From Protostelium mycophagum (taxonomy: Eukaryota; Evosea; Variosea; Protosteliida; Protosteliaceae), in the NCBI GenBank assembly GCA_002081555.1, contig MZNV01000094.1:1-50906 (forward strand): 50,906 bases of DNA, read 5' to 3'. Below, piece after piece: positions 9,692 to 22,800 of the stretch (position 1 is the first letter of the stretch; every line of letters starts with the position of its first letter). A program made the position numbers and the translations under genes. The notes under the pieces were generated by a model. The model made no database searches. It was not told the DNA's origin and worked only from the letters and a program-made list of their open reading frames with translations.

Positions 9692-12600
9692 TTGAACATG
9701 TTCAAGTGGCTGCTGGGTGGACCCTCGAAGGACTTTCCCTTCGAGATTAAAGAGGAAGTCACCAGCTATGAGGGCAAGGCATGGAAGTTGAACAAGGGAA
9801 CGAGGAAATTGGATGGCGCGCCTGTATCTGTACTCTCTTTTGATTCAAAGAAGAATTCATATCGTATTCCTTGCGCCACAAACTATTTTAAGAAGCTGAG
9901 AACACTGCGACACCCCAATATCTTGACCTACCTCGATGGTTTTGAGATAGAGAATACGGCGGTGACCATTGTCACGGAAGATGTTCGCCCTCTGTCCGAT
10001 TACCTTCAAGAATTCAAAGAGTACCCGAGCGGACTGACATGGGGCCTCTATCAACTGACGGTGATGCCTCATTCTATACGATAGTCAATCTGATAGGTGC
10101 AGAAAACTATCGCTTTTTTAAATAATGACTGTAAGATGATACACGGTAATATCACAATGGAGAACATTTTCGTGACGCAGTCTGGCGATTGGAAGGTATG
10201 AATTGGCTGCTCTGAAAGACAAGCTTAAGATGATGATGGATTGATTTCTTCACCAGCTCGGAGGATTCGATCTGATCTCACCTTTCAATGATACAACATC
10301 ATTAATACGTAATAACGGATTCAACAGCATTGTCCCCAACAAGTACAAATCACCTGGTATGTCCATCTTCATAATGATCACAATTTACGTTCGCCTCGTT
10401 TCTTTGTCTAAAATTTTAGAATGAGATGGCAGGAGCTTTCCCAGTATTTATACAGAAATCATCTCTTCAATAAACGAAAAATAAAATTATTATTCACCAT
10501 CTACAATCCTATTTTCGCTGATTTTGCACAGAATATTCCAAGAACAGCTTCTCCGGAATCGACATGGACAGCATCTCATGCATCGATGTGTGGATGTTGG
10601 CATGTCTCATTTATGAGCTCTATAACGGTAAATACAACTCCATGGAGGACTTGAAGAAGACCCAGAATATTCCCAAAAGTTTTCTACCGGTGTACCAGCA
10701 GATGCTCCACAGTAACCCTAGCAACAGGTGAGTCGATTCCGATCTCGAAATTTAAAATTTGAATTTGGCGCGTTTTAATGATCTGCGACGACAATACCGG
10801 AACTTCGGAGTTTTTCCGAAGATTCAGTCGTTCAGACAAAAAGTGCTGACTACAACAGGCTTGACCCCGTTGGAATATTAGAGAGTGAATTTTTCAACGA
10901 CAATTACGTGGAGACTTGTCTATTTTTACAAGAAATCGCATTGAAGGACCCTTCAGAAAAAGAAAGATTTTTCAGGTAAATTTCATCGAAATTTCATTTC
11001 ATTTTTCGAGGTGAAGATTTTTCTTGGAAAAAATCTGGAAAATTCTGATGAGTTTCAGAAAATTAGAACAGCACTTGGACTCATTCCCAGCATCCTGTAT
11101 CAAATACAAAATATTACCGCATCTTGTTAGCGCACTGGATCTCGGTACCGCTTCTTCGAGGTGAGATTTCCCGCCATTTTTATTTATTTGAATTATATTT
11201 CTTGTTCATTTTCTGGAAAAGTGAAATACCGAGATTTTGTGATGGCAATTTATGACAAAAAGCGCGGGAATTTCGAATTCAAATTTCAAATTCTAACGGA
11301 TACAGAGTTTTGGCGCCATTGCTGAAGATCGCGAAGCAATTGAGTACTGAAGAATATGCACAGAAAGTCCTGCCAAGTCTAGTGAAATGGTTTGCGTCTA
11401 ATGACAGAGCTTTCCGTTCAGGTTTGAATTTACAGCATTGTAGATAGAGTGTTTTATTCAAATGAGACAGGGCTACTGCAGAATTTGGAACATTTTGTGG
11501 AGTACTTGCCAAACAATATTGTAGACGAACAAATATTTCCCAACGTCGTACGTAATTTGAAATTTCTTAGAAATTCCATGGAGAATTTCCAGTCTAAAAA
11601 ATACACAAAATAATTTCAACTTGAAAAAACTAAATGTATCCTGACTCGTTGTAGAGCACCGGATTCATGGACACGTCACCAGGTCTCCGCGAACTGACCA
11701 TCAAATCGATGCTATTTTTAGTTCCCAAACTGTCTGACAAGACCATCAACACCCAGATGTTGAAATATTTCGCGAAATTGCAGATGGACGAGGAGCCTGG
11801 CATCAGGACAAATACCACGATATGCCTCGCTAAGATCGCTGCCCACCTTTCCCATGCGGTGAGGATCTACAACGAGACTTGGATTTTATGGAGATTTTTG
11901 GTATTTTAAAATATTTTTTCTGCCAATGCAAAATGCACAAGAGCTACGGGAAATATCCGAAAAAATTACACCCCATATCCCATCATCTGCTCACTACAAC
12001 GTTGTAGACCCGCCAGAAAATTCTCGTCGCTGCCTTCTGTAGAGCCGTGAAGGACCCGTACCCCCGCGCTCGCGTTGCAGGGGTGATGTCACTCATCGTG
12101 ACACAAAACTACTTCACAAAAGAAGACATCGCTCTCAAAGTCTTCCCGAGCTTGGCCGGTTGCACCATCGACCCTGAAAAGTGAGTGAAATTTCGATGAA
12201 ATTTCGGGTAATTCCGGACTGATGGGGACAGGGAGGTGAGGGAGGGGGCGTTCCAGGCTTTGAACGATTTCATAAACAAGTTAAAAACCATCTCAGAAAC
12301 GGTAAGTGTAGATGGTCAAAATATATTTATACAATGTGTGAGAAGAAGCACGAAGAATGGGTGACCAAAAGACCTTTTGGAGTTTATTTAAATATTGTAT
12401 TTTGACTGCGTTCTGTTGGCATAGTTCTTGCCAACTATTGTGAGAGGCTGCGGCTCTGCCGCAGCAAAAATTCTAACAGCCCAAAAATTCTAACAGCCAC
12501 AACACACCGTATGAAATATAAATTTAAATTTCATAGGGTAAAGAGGAGAATGTCGCAGAAGGCACGATGGTACAGCCTGGTGTCCTCGGTTGGGCTTTAA

Positions 12601-13315
12601 GCTCCCTCTCCAAGAAGGTGACGTCAGATGACGTCATCAAATTTCTGACGCGTTGTAGATATACGGAGGGGAGAACAACGGGCAACCCGGGACGCCTGGA
12701 GCTGCACAGAAAGCTGCTGTGACATCACCAGAGAGTACAAGTGTTCACGGTCAAACAAAGTCCAACCCACCCCCCGCGGCCAAATCTACAACGAGTCTTC
12801 CCGCCAAAAAATCGGATAAGCCACTCGACGGATGGGGAGATGATGACTTTGACGATTTCGAGGAAAAACCGAAAAAGGCGCCAAAAAAATTGTCGACAAC
12901 AAAAGGGGTCAAGATGACGTCATCAGGCTGGGACAATGACGAAGACTCTGAGTCTAGCGAGAAACCAAAGAAACAAACCCCCGCTCCAGCGGTAATGATC
13001 TCCCGCCATTTTCCAAATTCAAATTTTGAATACGATCAGGCCAAACCAAAGGCGAGCGCTTCAGGTTGGGATGACGACATGGACGACTTCAACGAATTCG
13101 GCACCGGTGCTGAGAAGCCGAAAAAACCCGCTGCGTCCGCCAAAAAGCCCGCCACGTCATCAGGCTGGGGAGATGACGAAGACTTCAGCTTGGACAAAAA
13201 GGCGGGAAAAAAGCCGGAGAAGGGGGGTTGGGATGATGATGAGTGGGATGCGTTTGACGTGGTCAGTAAGCCAACAAAACTGGAAGGGCAGAGGAAGACT
13301 GCTAAGAGAAATTAA
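9692..13315 (+). CDS. SCYL1: SCYL1-like N-terminal kinase-like protein (pseudokinase with HEAT repeats, COPI/tRNA-export related)
   Basis: Catalytically inactive kinase-like scaffold; relatives act in Golgi-to-ER COPI traffic and in nuclear tRNA export. The start (MFKWLLGG..KDFPFEIKEE) matches the SCYL1 start pattern of DFPFE. It continues with TLRHPNILTYLDGFE, VTEDVRPLSDYLQ, then NDCKMIHGNITMENIFV and GGFDLISPF. HGN stands where active kinases have HRD, and GGF where they have DFG, so no catalysis is expected. Next are IDVWMLACLIYELYNG and HEAT-like helices (PHLVSALDL, LAPLLKIAKQL, RELTIKSMLFLVPKLSD, KILVAAFCRAVKDPYPRAR). The C-terminal third is acidic and repetitive: SGWDDDxDDF / GWGDDxDF / GGWDDDEWDAF blocks between Lys/Pro stretches, ending KTAKRN. 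The exact RKLD-type COPI signal of animal SCYL1 is not seen; the end is only basic. Start could also be the second ATG at 9698. Confidence 0.9.
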
Positions 13316-13805
13316 ACGAGTTCTTCGACTAGTGTCAGCTTTTTATTTTATTTAAAGGTGGAAGAATTGTTCAAAGTATCACACGCTCTTTGGTGCAAAA
13401 CAAAACAATGAGAATCTGCACAGATCCCAATCGTGGTCAGAAACATCAAGGACCAATGGAAAACGCAACAGCGACTTACCAAGAGATACTACCTGCTTCT
13501 GTAGAGATCAAGAAAACAACAGAGGACTTAGTGGATCTAGAAGAGTGGGGTGCACCAGTTATAAAAATCAAAATGTGTCACATGTGTGTCATTAATCTAA
13601 ATTAACTTGAGTATTTTGTGATTTTTATAATTAAATTTTGAGTTTAAAATTCAACGATTCTGTAAAAAGGTTGTTCTATGCTGAACTTACAATTTACGAA
13701 TTTAAATCACTGTAGATTAAAGTAACTTACGGCTTTATAAAATTCGGATGGAATGTTCGCGAGAAGAAGACTGCCATCGCATTTAATAATCACACAGAGG
13801 ACACA
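13316..13805. other. Gap between SCYL1 and the receptor kinase, with one unassigned open frame
   Basis: About 490 bases with the SCYL1 3' UTR and the kinase promoter. A plus-strand frame at 13390-13605 (71 codons, containing TTEDLVDLEEWGAPV) has no known domain and no clear splicing partner. I leave it undecided. Confidence 0.4.
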
Positions 13806-16800
13806 ATGAGCGATATGAGCCGAGGAAGCTCACGAATCTCTCTCCAATCAATTTTCCTCTTTATATGTCTCATTCCATTTTGCATCGGTGGAAGACGTTT
13901 CGATATTCGGCTTAATTCCACGGCGGAGTGTGAGTGATATGATGGTTGATCAGATCAGGGCATAAAATAAAAATACACAGCACCTTCAGAGTTTAGGTTC
14001 GATGCACCAACAGATTTATGGATAACCATCAGTGGCCACTTCCACTTGAAAACGCGATGGCTTTTCGCTCAGACCCAGAATGTCAGCAGCGTGATTATCA
14101 CATCTACAGCCAACTACAAAACCGCTTCAATATATACGAGTAACATACTATCGTATTCAGATGGGCGAGTGGGAATCGAAATCAGAAATTTACAATTTTT
14201 TGTATACAACATCACATTGAACACCGCGATCAGATCAAATCAATCGATTGTCCACTTGGAGAGGTCTACTCCCCATTTTTTTAATCTCTGATCATCTTTC
14301 AGGTGTGGAATCTCCCCGACACCAGGACTAGATCAATCCATCATTTTTGATCGAACCAATGTATATAGCACATATAACAATTACACCTCGCACGAGAACA
14401 CTTCATACGGCATCCAATTAAATCAATCTTCATTCACTGCATACAAGGACACACACCAGATCCACTCTTCAACAAAACAATTCATCACCTCTCACGACTC
14501 TCATGTAAAGATCCAACAGTCGGTATTCTGCGCTCAAGATCAGGATTTGGGCCTGCTTTGCAAAGTCCCCCCCGAAATAGAGAACACCAATGCATCCCAT
14601 TGGGCCATCTTTGCGACTGGCGAAACTCGTGTAGAGCTTATGGGTGCTTCTGTCCGTGCCTACGTTGGTGTGTGGTCGGAGATCCATCTATTTTTTTCTG
14701 CATGATGATCACGGCTTTGCCTTCAACACGACAATTCTTGATGCAGAGCCACAATAGGAGTGAAACATGCACTGTGATCATCATAATGACGTTCTGACAG
14801 GGGTTTATCTTGGTGACAACTCTATTCTTGTGAGTTATAATAGCACCTATGGAGGGTCATACCTTAGTATCTATGCAATCGGATATTCTGAGATCCAGAG
14901 CCACCATGATAAGATATCATCGGTGCTTGGGGTACTGATGGGAGATCATGCCAATGCCAATTTTACCTCTGCTAAATTCAGCAACAGCGATATTGATAAA
15001 TATTTGACGGTGCGAGGTGAGCTCCTCATGATGTGATATGATATGATGTGATACGATGTTATGATGAATGATGATGACATCACGCCATATAGGCTTGACG
15101 AAATATTTTAGTTCGTATTTTGGTTTTAGCTTATTGTCTGTGATTTGATTTAAATATTTTCAGGACTATGGAGCGTGGGGACGAACACCATTTCCATTAC
15201 TGACTCCACCTTTGATTCTTATAAGGTAGATTTTATTCTTCGGCAGAAGACAATCGCATCTACAATCTTCTACTCTACCGAAGAGTTCTCGTTAAAGAAC
15301 GCGTCTACAACGCGGATCTACGAAATTTTTAGTCCAATTATAAAATTCCAAAATAGAAATATATTTTATTTCGAATAATAAATTCCTGCATAATATTTAA
15401 AAATAATTTCGAACCCCTCGGGTTTTGAGTCGATTTAAAACATCATTGTCATCACATTATAAATCATATAATTATATATTATATATTATATATTATATAT
15501 TATTATATATTTATTCTCATATTATATATTATATATTTATTTTTGCAGACGGCGATCAGCGCAGATGGCGCGAGTAGGTTTGAAATCACAAATTGTCAAT
15601 TCCTTTATAACTCACCGGTTGAAATCCCCGAATGTGAGTGAAGACATATCTCATCTTATATCTCAAGACACAGTCCAAAAAGCTAAAGTACCTGTGCGCC
15701 AGACCATAAAACTTGGTTGTTGTGTAGGGTAGCTCGTGGCTGCCACGAACAAATCCTCTTGGAAAAGCGTGCGGTTTCTTAACGAGACGTTCACGGTAGC
15801 AATGTAGCATCATGATGTCATGATGACATCGCTAACCGCACTGTTGCAAAAGTCATGCGTGATGATGAGACATGGAATGATGATATCACAGCTCAAGAGA
15901 CCATCTTGTTGAGGTCTAATGGATCTGCAATATCTATTGCTACACTCACATGCAGTAAGTCACTCAGTATCTTTAGAACTCAATGCCACGCTTTGCCACA
16001 GAAAACCACAAAAATATTTTTGGTGCAAAGACAGCATCCGGTGTCTAATTCTCCATCTCTTGGAGAATGAATCATTTCGGTTCCCTGGGAACTTTGAAAT
16101 TTCACCGAAAACTCGGGACTAAATTTTGACAGACGACTACGCCTACATAAAGGGGATTAACTCCTATTATAATACGCATAACATTAGCTGGTGCCTGACA
16201 GCCACAGGTAACTAACTATCATGAAAATATTTTTGATATGTACTCCAAGCGTTCTATTTATAGTAACAGACCTCCAATCGAAATTCGTGTTTTATCGCGG
16301 GGTTTATTTATTTTATAAAATTATTTTTTAATTTACAGGGATTTTTGTCATTTTAACATAGTTTTTTCGCTTAGAAAATATTTTTGTGGAGAAGTATTGA
16401 TTTTTATCCGACATCCCAACAGTTAGTGGAGAACTTGTGGTGACTACTTCGAACTGCAACTTTATGGGAAACAGTAAGACAGCCGTGTACATTAAATACC
16501 ACGGGTTATATGAGAGTTATAATGACACGTGAGTAGAACGATTATTTATTTTAAGAGGATGTCGACGAATGAAATGGTCTCTGCGGATCTGTCACAGAAT
16601 GTGCACAATCAATGCGGGATTTTCACTGAAATATCTTGGCTTCGACGCAATCCACAATGATGACATGTGACATGATGTCACGATGACAGCATGACATGAT
16701 GTCGTGATGTGATGCTGATGGGGTCATAGATTTCAATATAATAATGGAGGAGCTATACACAACCTTGGAGCAGCAGATATTGCAGGTTCTACATTCCTCG

Positions 16801-19800
16801 GAAACACGGCAGGGGAGGGGGGTGCTATTTTTAGCAACAGCCAATTCTTCAAGGTGAATCCTTGGTATTTTGTTTTGTACAGAGATCATGATGCCGTGAT
16901 GACATGTAAACATGACATCATGATATCATATAAACATGACATCATGATGACACGTCATGATGATATCTAATGATATCGCAGCTATCAGGATCCACATTCA
17001 CACAGAACACCGCAAGCAACAGGGGAGGTGGTGCCATCCTCGTCGGCATGGAGAACTACAAAGCAGTAATACACAATAATACCTTTATTTCAAACACAGC
17101 AGGTGGGCCATTAGGCATCATCATGGTTGTTTTTTAGGGTTTAGGTGGTGCTCTACCACAGCTTTGTGCTCTGCAGTGTCTTTGCATAATGCAATGTTAA
17201 AACGTGGTCATCAACAAATAGATTGTAAAACTATCACATACTCGGTGTTCTATTTTTAGCAACACACTCTGTGTTCTATTTTTAGTAACATACTCTGTGT
17301 TCTATTTTTAGAAACATACTCTGTGTTCTATAATTAGTGATTGTGTACAGATGTGGGGGGATCTATCTACATGGATTCTCTCAAGGATGCTGAAATCAAT
17401 GATTGCAAATTCATAAGCAATTCCGCGAATATCGGGAACGGTGGTGCTATTTTTATAGCAAAGGGTGTGTATCTACAATCGTTCGATTTTTCCGATTTTT
17501 TATTATTAAAACGAAGAATTGATTTTCCAACATATAAATCGAATAATACGATGTGGTGTGACAGAGTTGGACTTGCGAAAATCACGGTTCTGAACCGTGA
17601 TTTTTCACGGTAATTACCGCGATCTTAAAAAGTCCAAGTCTGTACCCCGTCGACATTGTCACATAATGTCGACAAGATTCTAAAAGGTGTAGTCGATAAG
17701 ATCGAGCTCAACAACAACGATTTCCGAAAGAATTTTGCCGCACAAGGAGGTGCAGTGAGTATCTTTATGGCCGAAAGGAGTGTCTTTGACGGCTGTATTT
17801 TTCGGGAAAATTACGCCCTGTTAGATGGTGGAGCTATACACATATCCTCCTCCATTATCAATAGATTCAGCAATAGTATATTCGAGAGTAATTCGGCAAA
17901 AAACCGGGGGGGTGCTGTGGCTGTCAGTTTTACTGCGACACAATCCCTCCAAATTGAGGTGAATTCTTCAAGTTGAATTATTTTATTAATTTAATTTATT
18001 TATTTCATTGTATTTATTTTATTAATTTTATTAATTTTATTATATTATATTTTATTAAATTGATTGTTCGTCTTTGTGGTTTGTCATGATTAAATCACAT
18101 TTTCATTATGGTTTGTTTCAATGACATTTACATCTCCCAGAGTGTGGTGATGAGTGGTAATTCCGCATTTACAGAGGGTGGAGGAATATATATAGAGAGT
18201 AATACACACTCACAATATCACTCCACATTCCACATGAGTGACGTCATCATGACCTCCAACATCGCCGGGTCTGGAGGTGAAATTTCGTTGAAATTTCAGT
18301 CCAACATCGTGACACTTTTTTTCTGAAATTCTGAACCGTGACAGGCGGGGGTCTTTATTCCGTGGGGGTATTTTTTGCCATCAATTTCCAGCGTTGTATA
18401 TGGTCACATAACCTGTGCGAGGAGACCACGGGGGGTGCCGCAGCATTCAGGATCTTGAATGGATCTATCAATATCTCGGATTCCATCTTATATTCAAACA
18501 AGGCCAAGTACGAGGGTGGCGGCATGCACGTACTCTACGGATCTATCAGTCACACCCAATTGGTACGTGAAATTTCGACGAGATTTCGGGGTGACCGTTG
18601 TAGATCAGCGTGATCAATACGACTTTCTCGGAGAATAGCGCGTTGTTTGGGGGAGGACTTAGTGTACAGCATGCTAAAAGTGTCATGATCTTTTCTTCGA
18701 AATTTCAGAGAAATTCCGCCGGTCAGGTATTTTTCCGAAATATTCCGCGAAAATTTAAAAAAATTTATTTTATTGAATTTGAATTTATTTTATTGAATTT
18801 AAATCTATTTTATTGAATTTAAAATATTTAGGACGGGGGTGCCTTGATGTTTCAAACAGATATCGAAAGCCCTTTACTACAACTCGTCGACACATACTTC
18901 ACACAGAATGATAGAGCCATCAATATTTTTTATGAGCAAAATGGCACCAACAGGTTTGTTCTTGCGAATTTTCGTGGAATCATCCCGCAGTAAAAAAATA
19001 ACGAGTTGTAGAATGACAGTGTCACTTTCGAATGTGACAATGGAGGAGAACCGAGGCTCCATGAGATTAGTATCTGCTGCCCGCGTACGTCTTGTTGTCC
19101 ACCACTCTCGTTTCCTACGCAACCAAATTGTGGTGAGTTTTCCCCGAAATTTCTCGAGTTGGATCTAAAAATAGACTTCTGAATTTTCGAAGAACATGGA
19201 GAACTGTGTATATGTAGAACTATCGGGGTCAGAGCTGGCGTTTAATGACGTCTTATTCGAAGAAAATTATTCGAATGGTGGAGGCGGCATGTACATGAAA
19301 TTAAATGACAGTTCTGTCAGATTGACAGATGTCAAATTTCACAACAATGAGGTGCATAACAATCGCATCGGTGGCGGGCTCCTGATCGAGGCCGAGAGTG
19401 AGTGAATCTACAACCTTGTAAATCCGTATCACGGAGAATTCGCTGAGATTTCGCAGGTACAAATGTCACCATCATCCATTGTAGTTTTACCCAAAACCGG
19501 GGAAGCGGACTCTATGTCTCTGCAACTGACGACAATATTAATCTGCTCATGCGCAACAATCTCATCACAGACAACAATGGAAGCGGTGTCGGTCTCGTGA
19601 GTCTCCGAAATGTCGACATCTCCGACAGCTTGTTTGTCGACAACAATGGCGGGACATCGGGGGGCGGGATATCTATGACGAATATTGCCAATGTCACTCT
19701 TCGGGGTTCGGAGTTTCGGAGAAATCATGCAGCTACCTGGGGAGGAGCTGTCTATGTCATGTCACCCACCAAGACTAACGCGGTAATTACCGTGGAAAAC

Positions 19801-22800
19801 TGCACGTTATACCATAACAGCGCAATGATGGGTGGGGGTATTTACGCTTTGGACGTGGTTGTTTTGACTATAAATAACTCCGTTTTCACGGAAAATTCTG
19901 CCATACAACATTCTGGCGCATTGCATCACGGGGGTTTTAGTCTATTTTGGGATAACAGTGGAAAGAGTGAGTCTATTTTTAGATATCTACAACGAGACTG
20001 ATGTATACAGGGGGTGTTACGGGCCTTTTCGGGGTCTTCAATTCTATTTTTAGAAGAAATACAGCTAAAAATGATGGAGGTGAATTCTCCAACATTTTTT
20101 AAATTTAAAATTAAATTTTTTTACAAAAAACATTTCTGGGAAAATTCACATTCTCCAGGAGTGATGGTGCTTTTCAACTTGACAGAACACCAACTCGTAC
20201 AAAATATATTTGAAGAGAATTACAGCAACAAGGGCGGTTGCATTTTTACACAGGACAACCTCATCATGACGAGCAATACATTCAAAGACAATAACGCAGA
20301 GATGGGTCAAGCCCTATACATCGACAACAACATCACGGTACGTAAACCCCTCACGTGACACCTGTCATCCTGACGTTATGACAGGTCATATCGAGATCTA
20401 ACTCATGGAACAACCAGTCCATTGCCTTAAACGAGAATACACGTCCATATATCTATAGTGAAGAGAAGTATATCAACATCTCTTGCAGTGGGAAAGTTGT
20501 TAATTCAAAAAGACATTTCTCTTGTGATACAAGGTGAGGGTTTTTGAAACGAATTATTTTCCAGAGTTATAGACATGGAGGCGAGTGATAAGGGTTTAAA
20601 TCGATATACGTGTAGTGGCAAAGCCACATGGCCATGTCTGTAAAGTGGTGCAATACCATATGTGCGCATAGTGTCAGCCACAATAACACATCACCAAAGG
20701 TTGACATCAAGGCGAAAGTAATATTCAATCCAACATAGACATAATCACAGAAGCCACAATGAAACGACCGATTTTAAATGACCAAAAATCTGACTCGTTG
20801 TAGTGGCCCGTCTCCCCCCCCTCCCGACGAAATTTTGTGGAAAATTCTTATCCCGGTTGCGGCGGGAGTGATTTTTTTATGTACAGCGATTTGGGTCTAT
20901 CGTCACAAGCAAAAGCAAACATATAACAGGAAGTTGAGGGAGATGCTCGAAGAAACCATGGAGCACTTGACCCTGAAGGACATCACCGTGGGTCATGGTA
21001 ACTATTTTTATTTATTTATTATTTTCATTATTTATAATTTTTATGTTTTTATTTCTATTAGTTCTATTGGTTATTATTTTTATTATTTTTATTATTTTTA
21101 ATTATTTTTATTATTTTTATTATTTTTATTTATTTATTTTTGTTTCTATTATTTTTATAAATTTTACAAAATCATTATCCAAAAATCGAAATTTCTTCTT
21201 TTTGGATTTTAAAATGTTTTTATTTTATTTAATTTTGATTATGGGATGCTGAAGGGTTGTAGTTATTGGTGAGGGATATTTTGGACAAGTTCATCGTGGT
21301 GAATGGTAATCCCCTCATCTTTTGTCATCATCCTTGTCATCATCATGTCATCATCCATGTCATCATCATGTCCTTGTGTCCTTTAATCATGAAATTTTTT
21401 AAAAAATTGAAGAATTGTTTTTTCAAAATTTAAAGGAAAATTTTATCAAAATTAGAAAAAATGGAGGAAAAACTTGAATGAAAATATTTTGACACCCACA
21501 GGCAAGGCAACGAGGTCGCATTGAAGTGTATTTGTGCCGATGACAAAGACGAGATACAACGTTTTAAAGAAGAGATTAAACTCGTCAGGTGGATTTTTTT
21601 TCACTGAACATTTCCATTTTTGGCGGCATTTTGTGATTTTCAAATTTTGAAGAAAGATCCGGACGAATTCCGACAAAATATATTTTTATGAATTTGAAAT
21701 TCTTATGCAAATTAATTTGAAATTTGACAAAAATAGTACATTGAATCACCCGAATATTGTGAGGCTTTATGGGATGTACCCATTAGACCGGAAATCCTAC
21801 ATGGTAAGAATTCTTCGTTGTAGATAAACCTTTTCTGAAAGTCTCAAGGTCTTGGAATACGCCGAGTTGGGGTCCGTCGACAAGTGAGTCACATATGATA
21901 TCATAAAATATTTTGATCCATGCCTGCGATTTTGTCGACATGGTCAGTCTGATTACAATAAGATATCTCGTGAATAATGCCGGAGATGTCACAGATAACA
22001 ACCTCACTGTCATGGTATTCGACATCGTCAAGGTGATTTCAACTTGAAAGTTTCAAAAAATTGAAACTCAACAGGGGATGATGTATCTACAACTACAAGG
22101 CATTTTACACAGGTATGCCCAAATAATTGTGCCCACTGTACTGAATTTTCGCAGAGATTTAGCCGCCAGAAACCTTCTCCTTAACTCCCACAAGAAAGTC
22201 AAGGTCACGTGACTTCTAAAAATAGTTTTGACTGGTTGTAGATCTCCGATTTCGGACTTAGCCGCAAGATGAATACATACAGCATGAAGAATGACCAGCC
22301 CATCCCTTATAGATGGTCGCCTCCGGAAGCAATCACTTCGCAGATGTGGCTGTCCGAGAGTGATGTCTGGTCATTTGCAGTGTGTGCATGGTGAGTCTTT
22401 TTCAGCCTTTGAATATTTTTGGTGATTTTTTGGTGATTTTGTGAATTATTTTTATAAAAAAATTATTTGGCGGTGAAAATTTCAATTAAAGGAATAATCG
22501 CTCACCGTTTCACAGGGAAATCTATTCGCTCGGAGCTCGTGAGTACTTTGTTTTTAAATTTTAAAACTATTTTATGACGAAATCTCAGTGCCTTATAACG
22601 AGATCAGCACCAAAGAAGCGGTTCAATACGTCATCAACGGAGGAAGACTGGTCAAGCCCCACAGGTGATAAGAGATATACAAGTTTAGTTTATATTATAT
22701 TGTATATTTTCGAAGGAAGATATACATGATGTGGCAGAGTCTCATAAAAAGCCAATGCGATGTTTGTTCTGTTAAAATCACCCAAAATGCTTGATCATGA

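Noticed and set aside
20995-21252. Plus-strand frame rich in Phe, Ile and Tyr as a membrane protein
   Set aside because: It is a TTATTTTTA low-complexity intron tract inside the receptor kinase gene.
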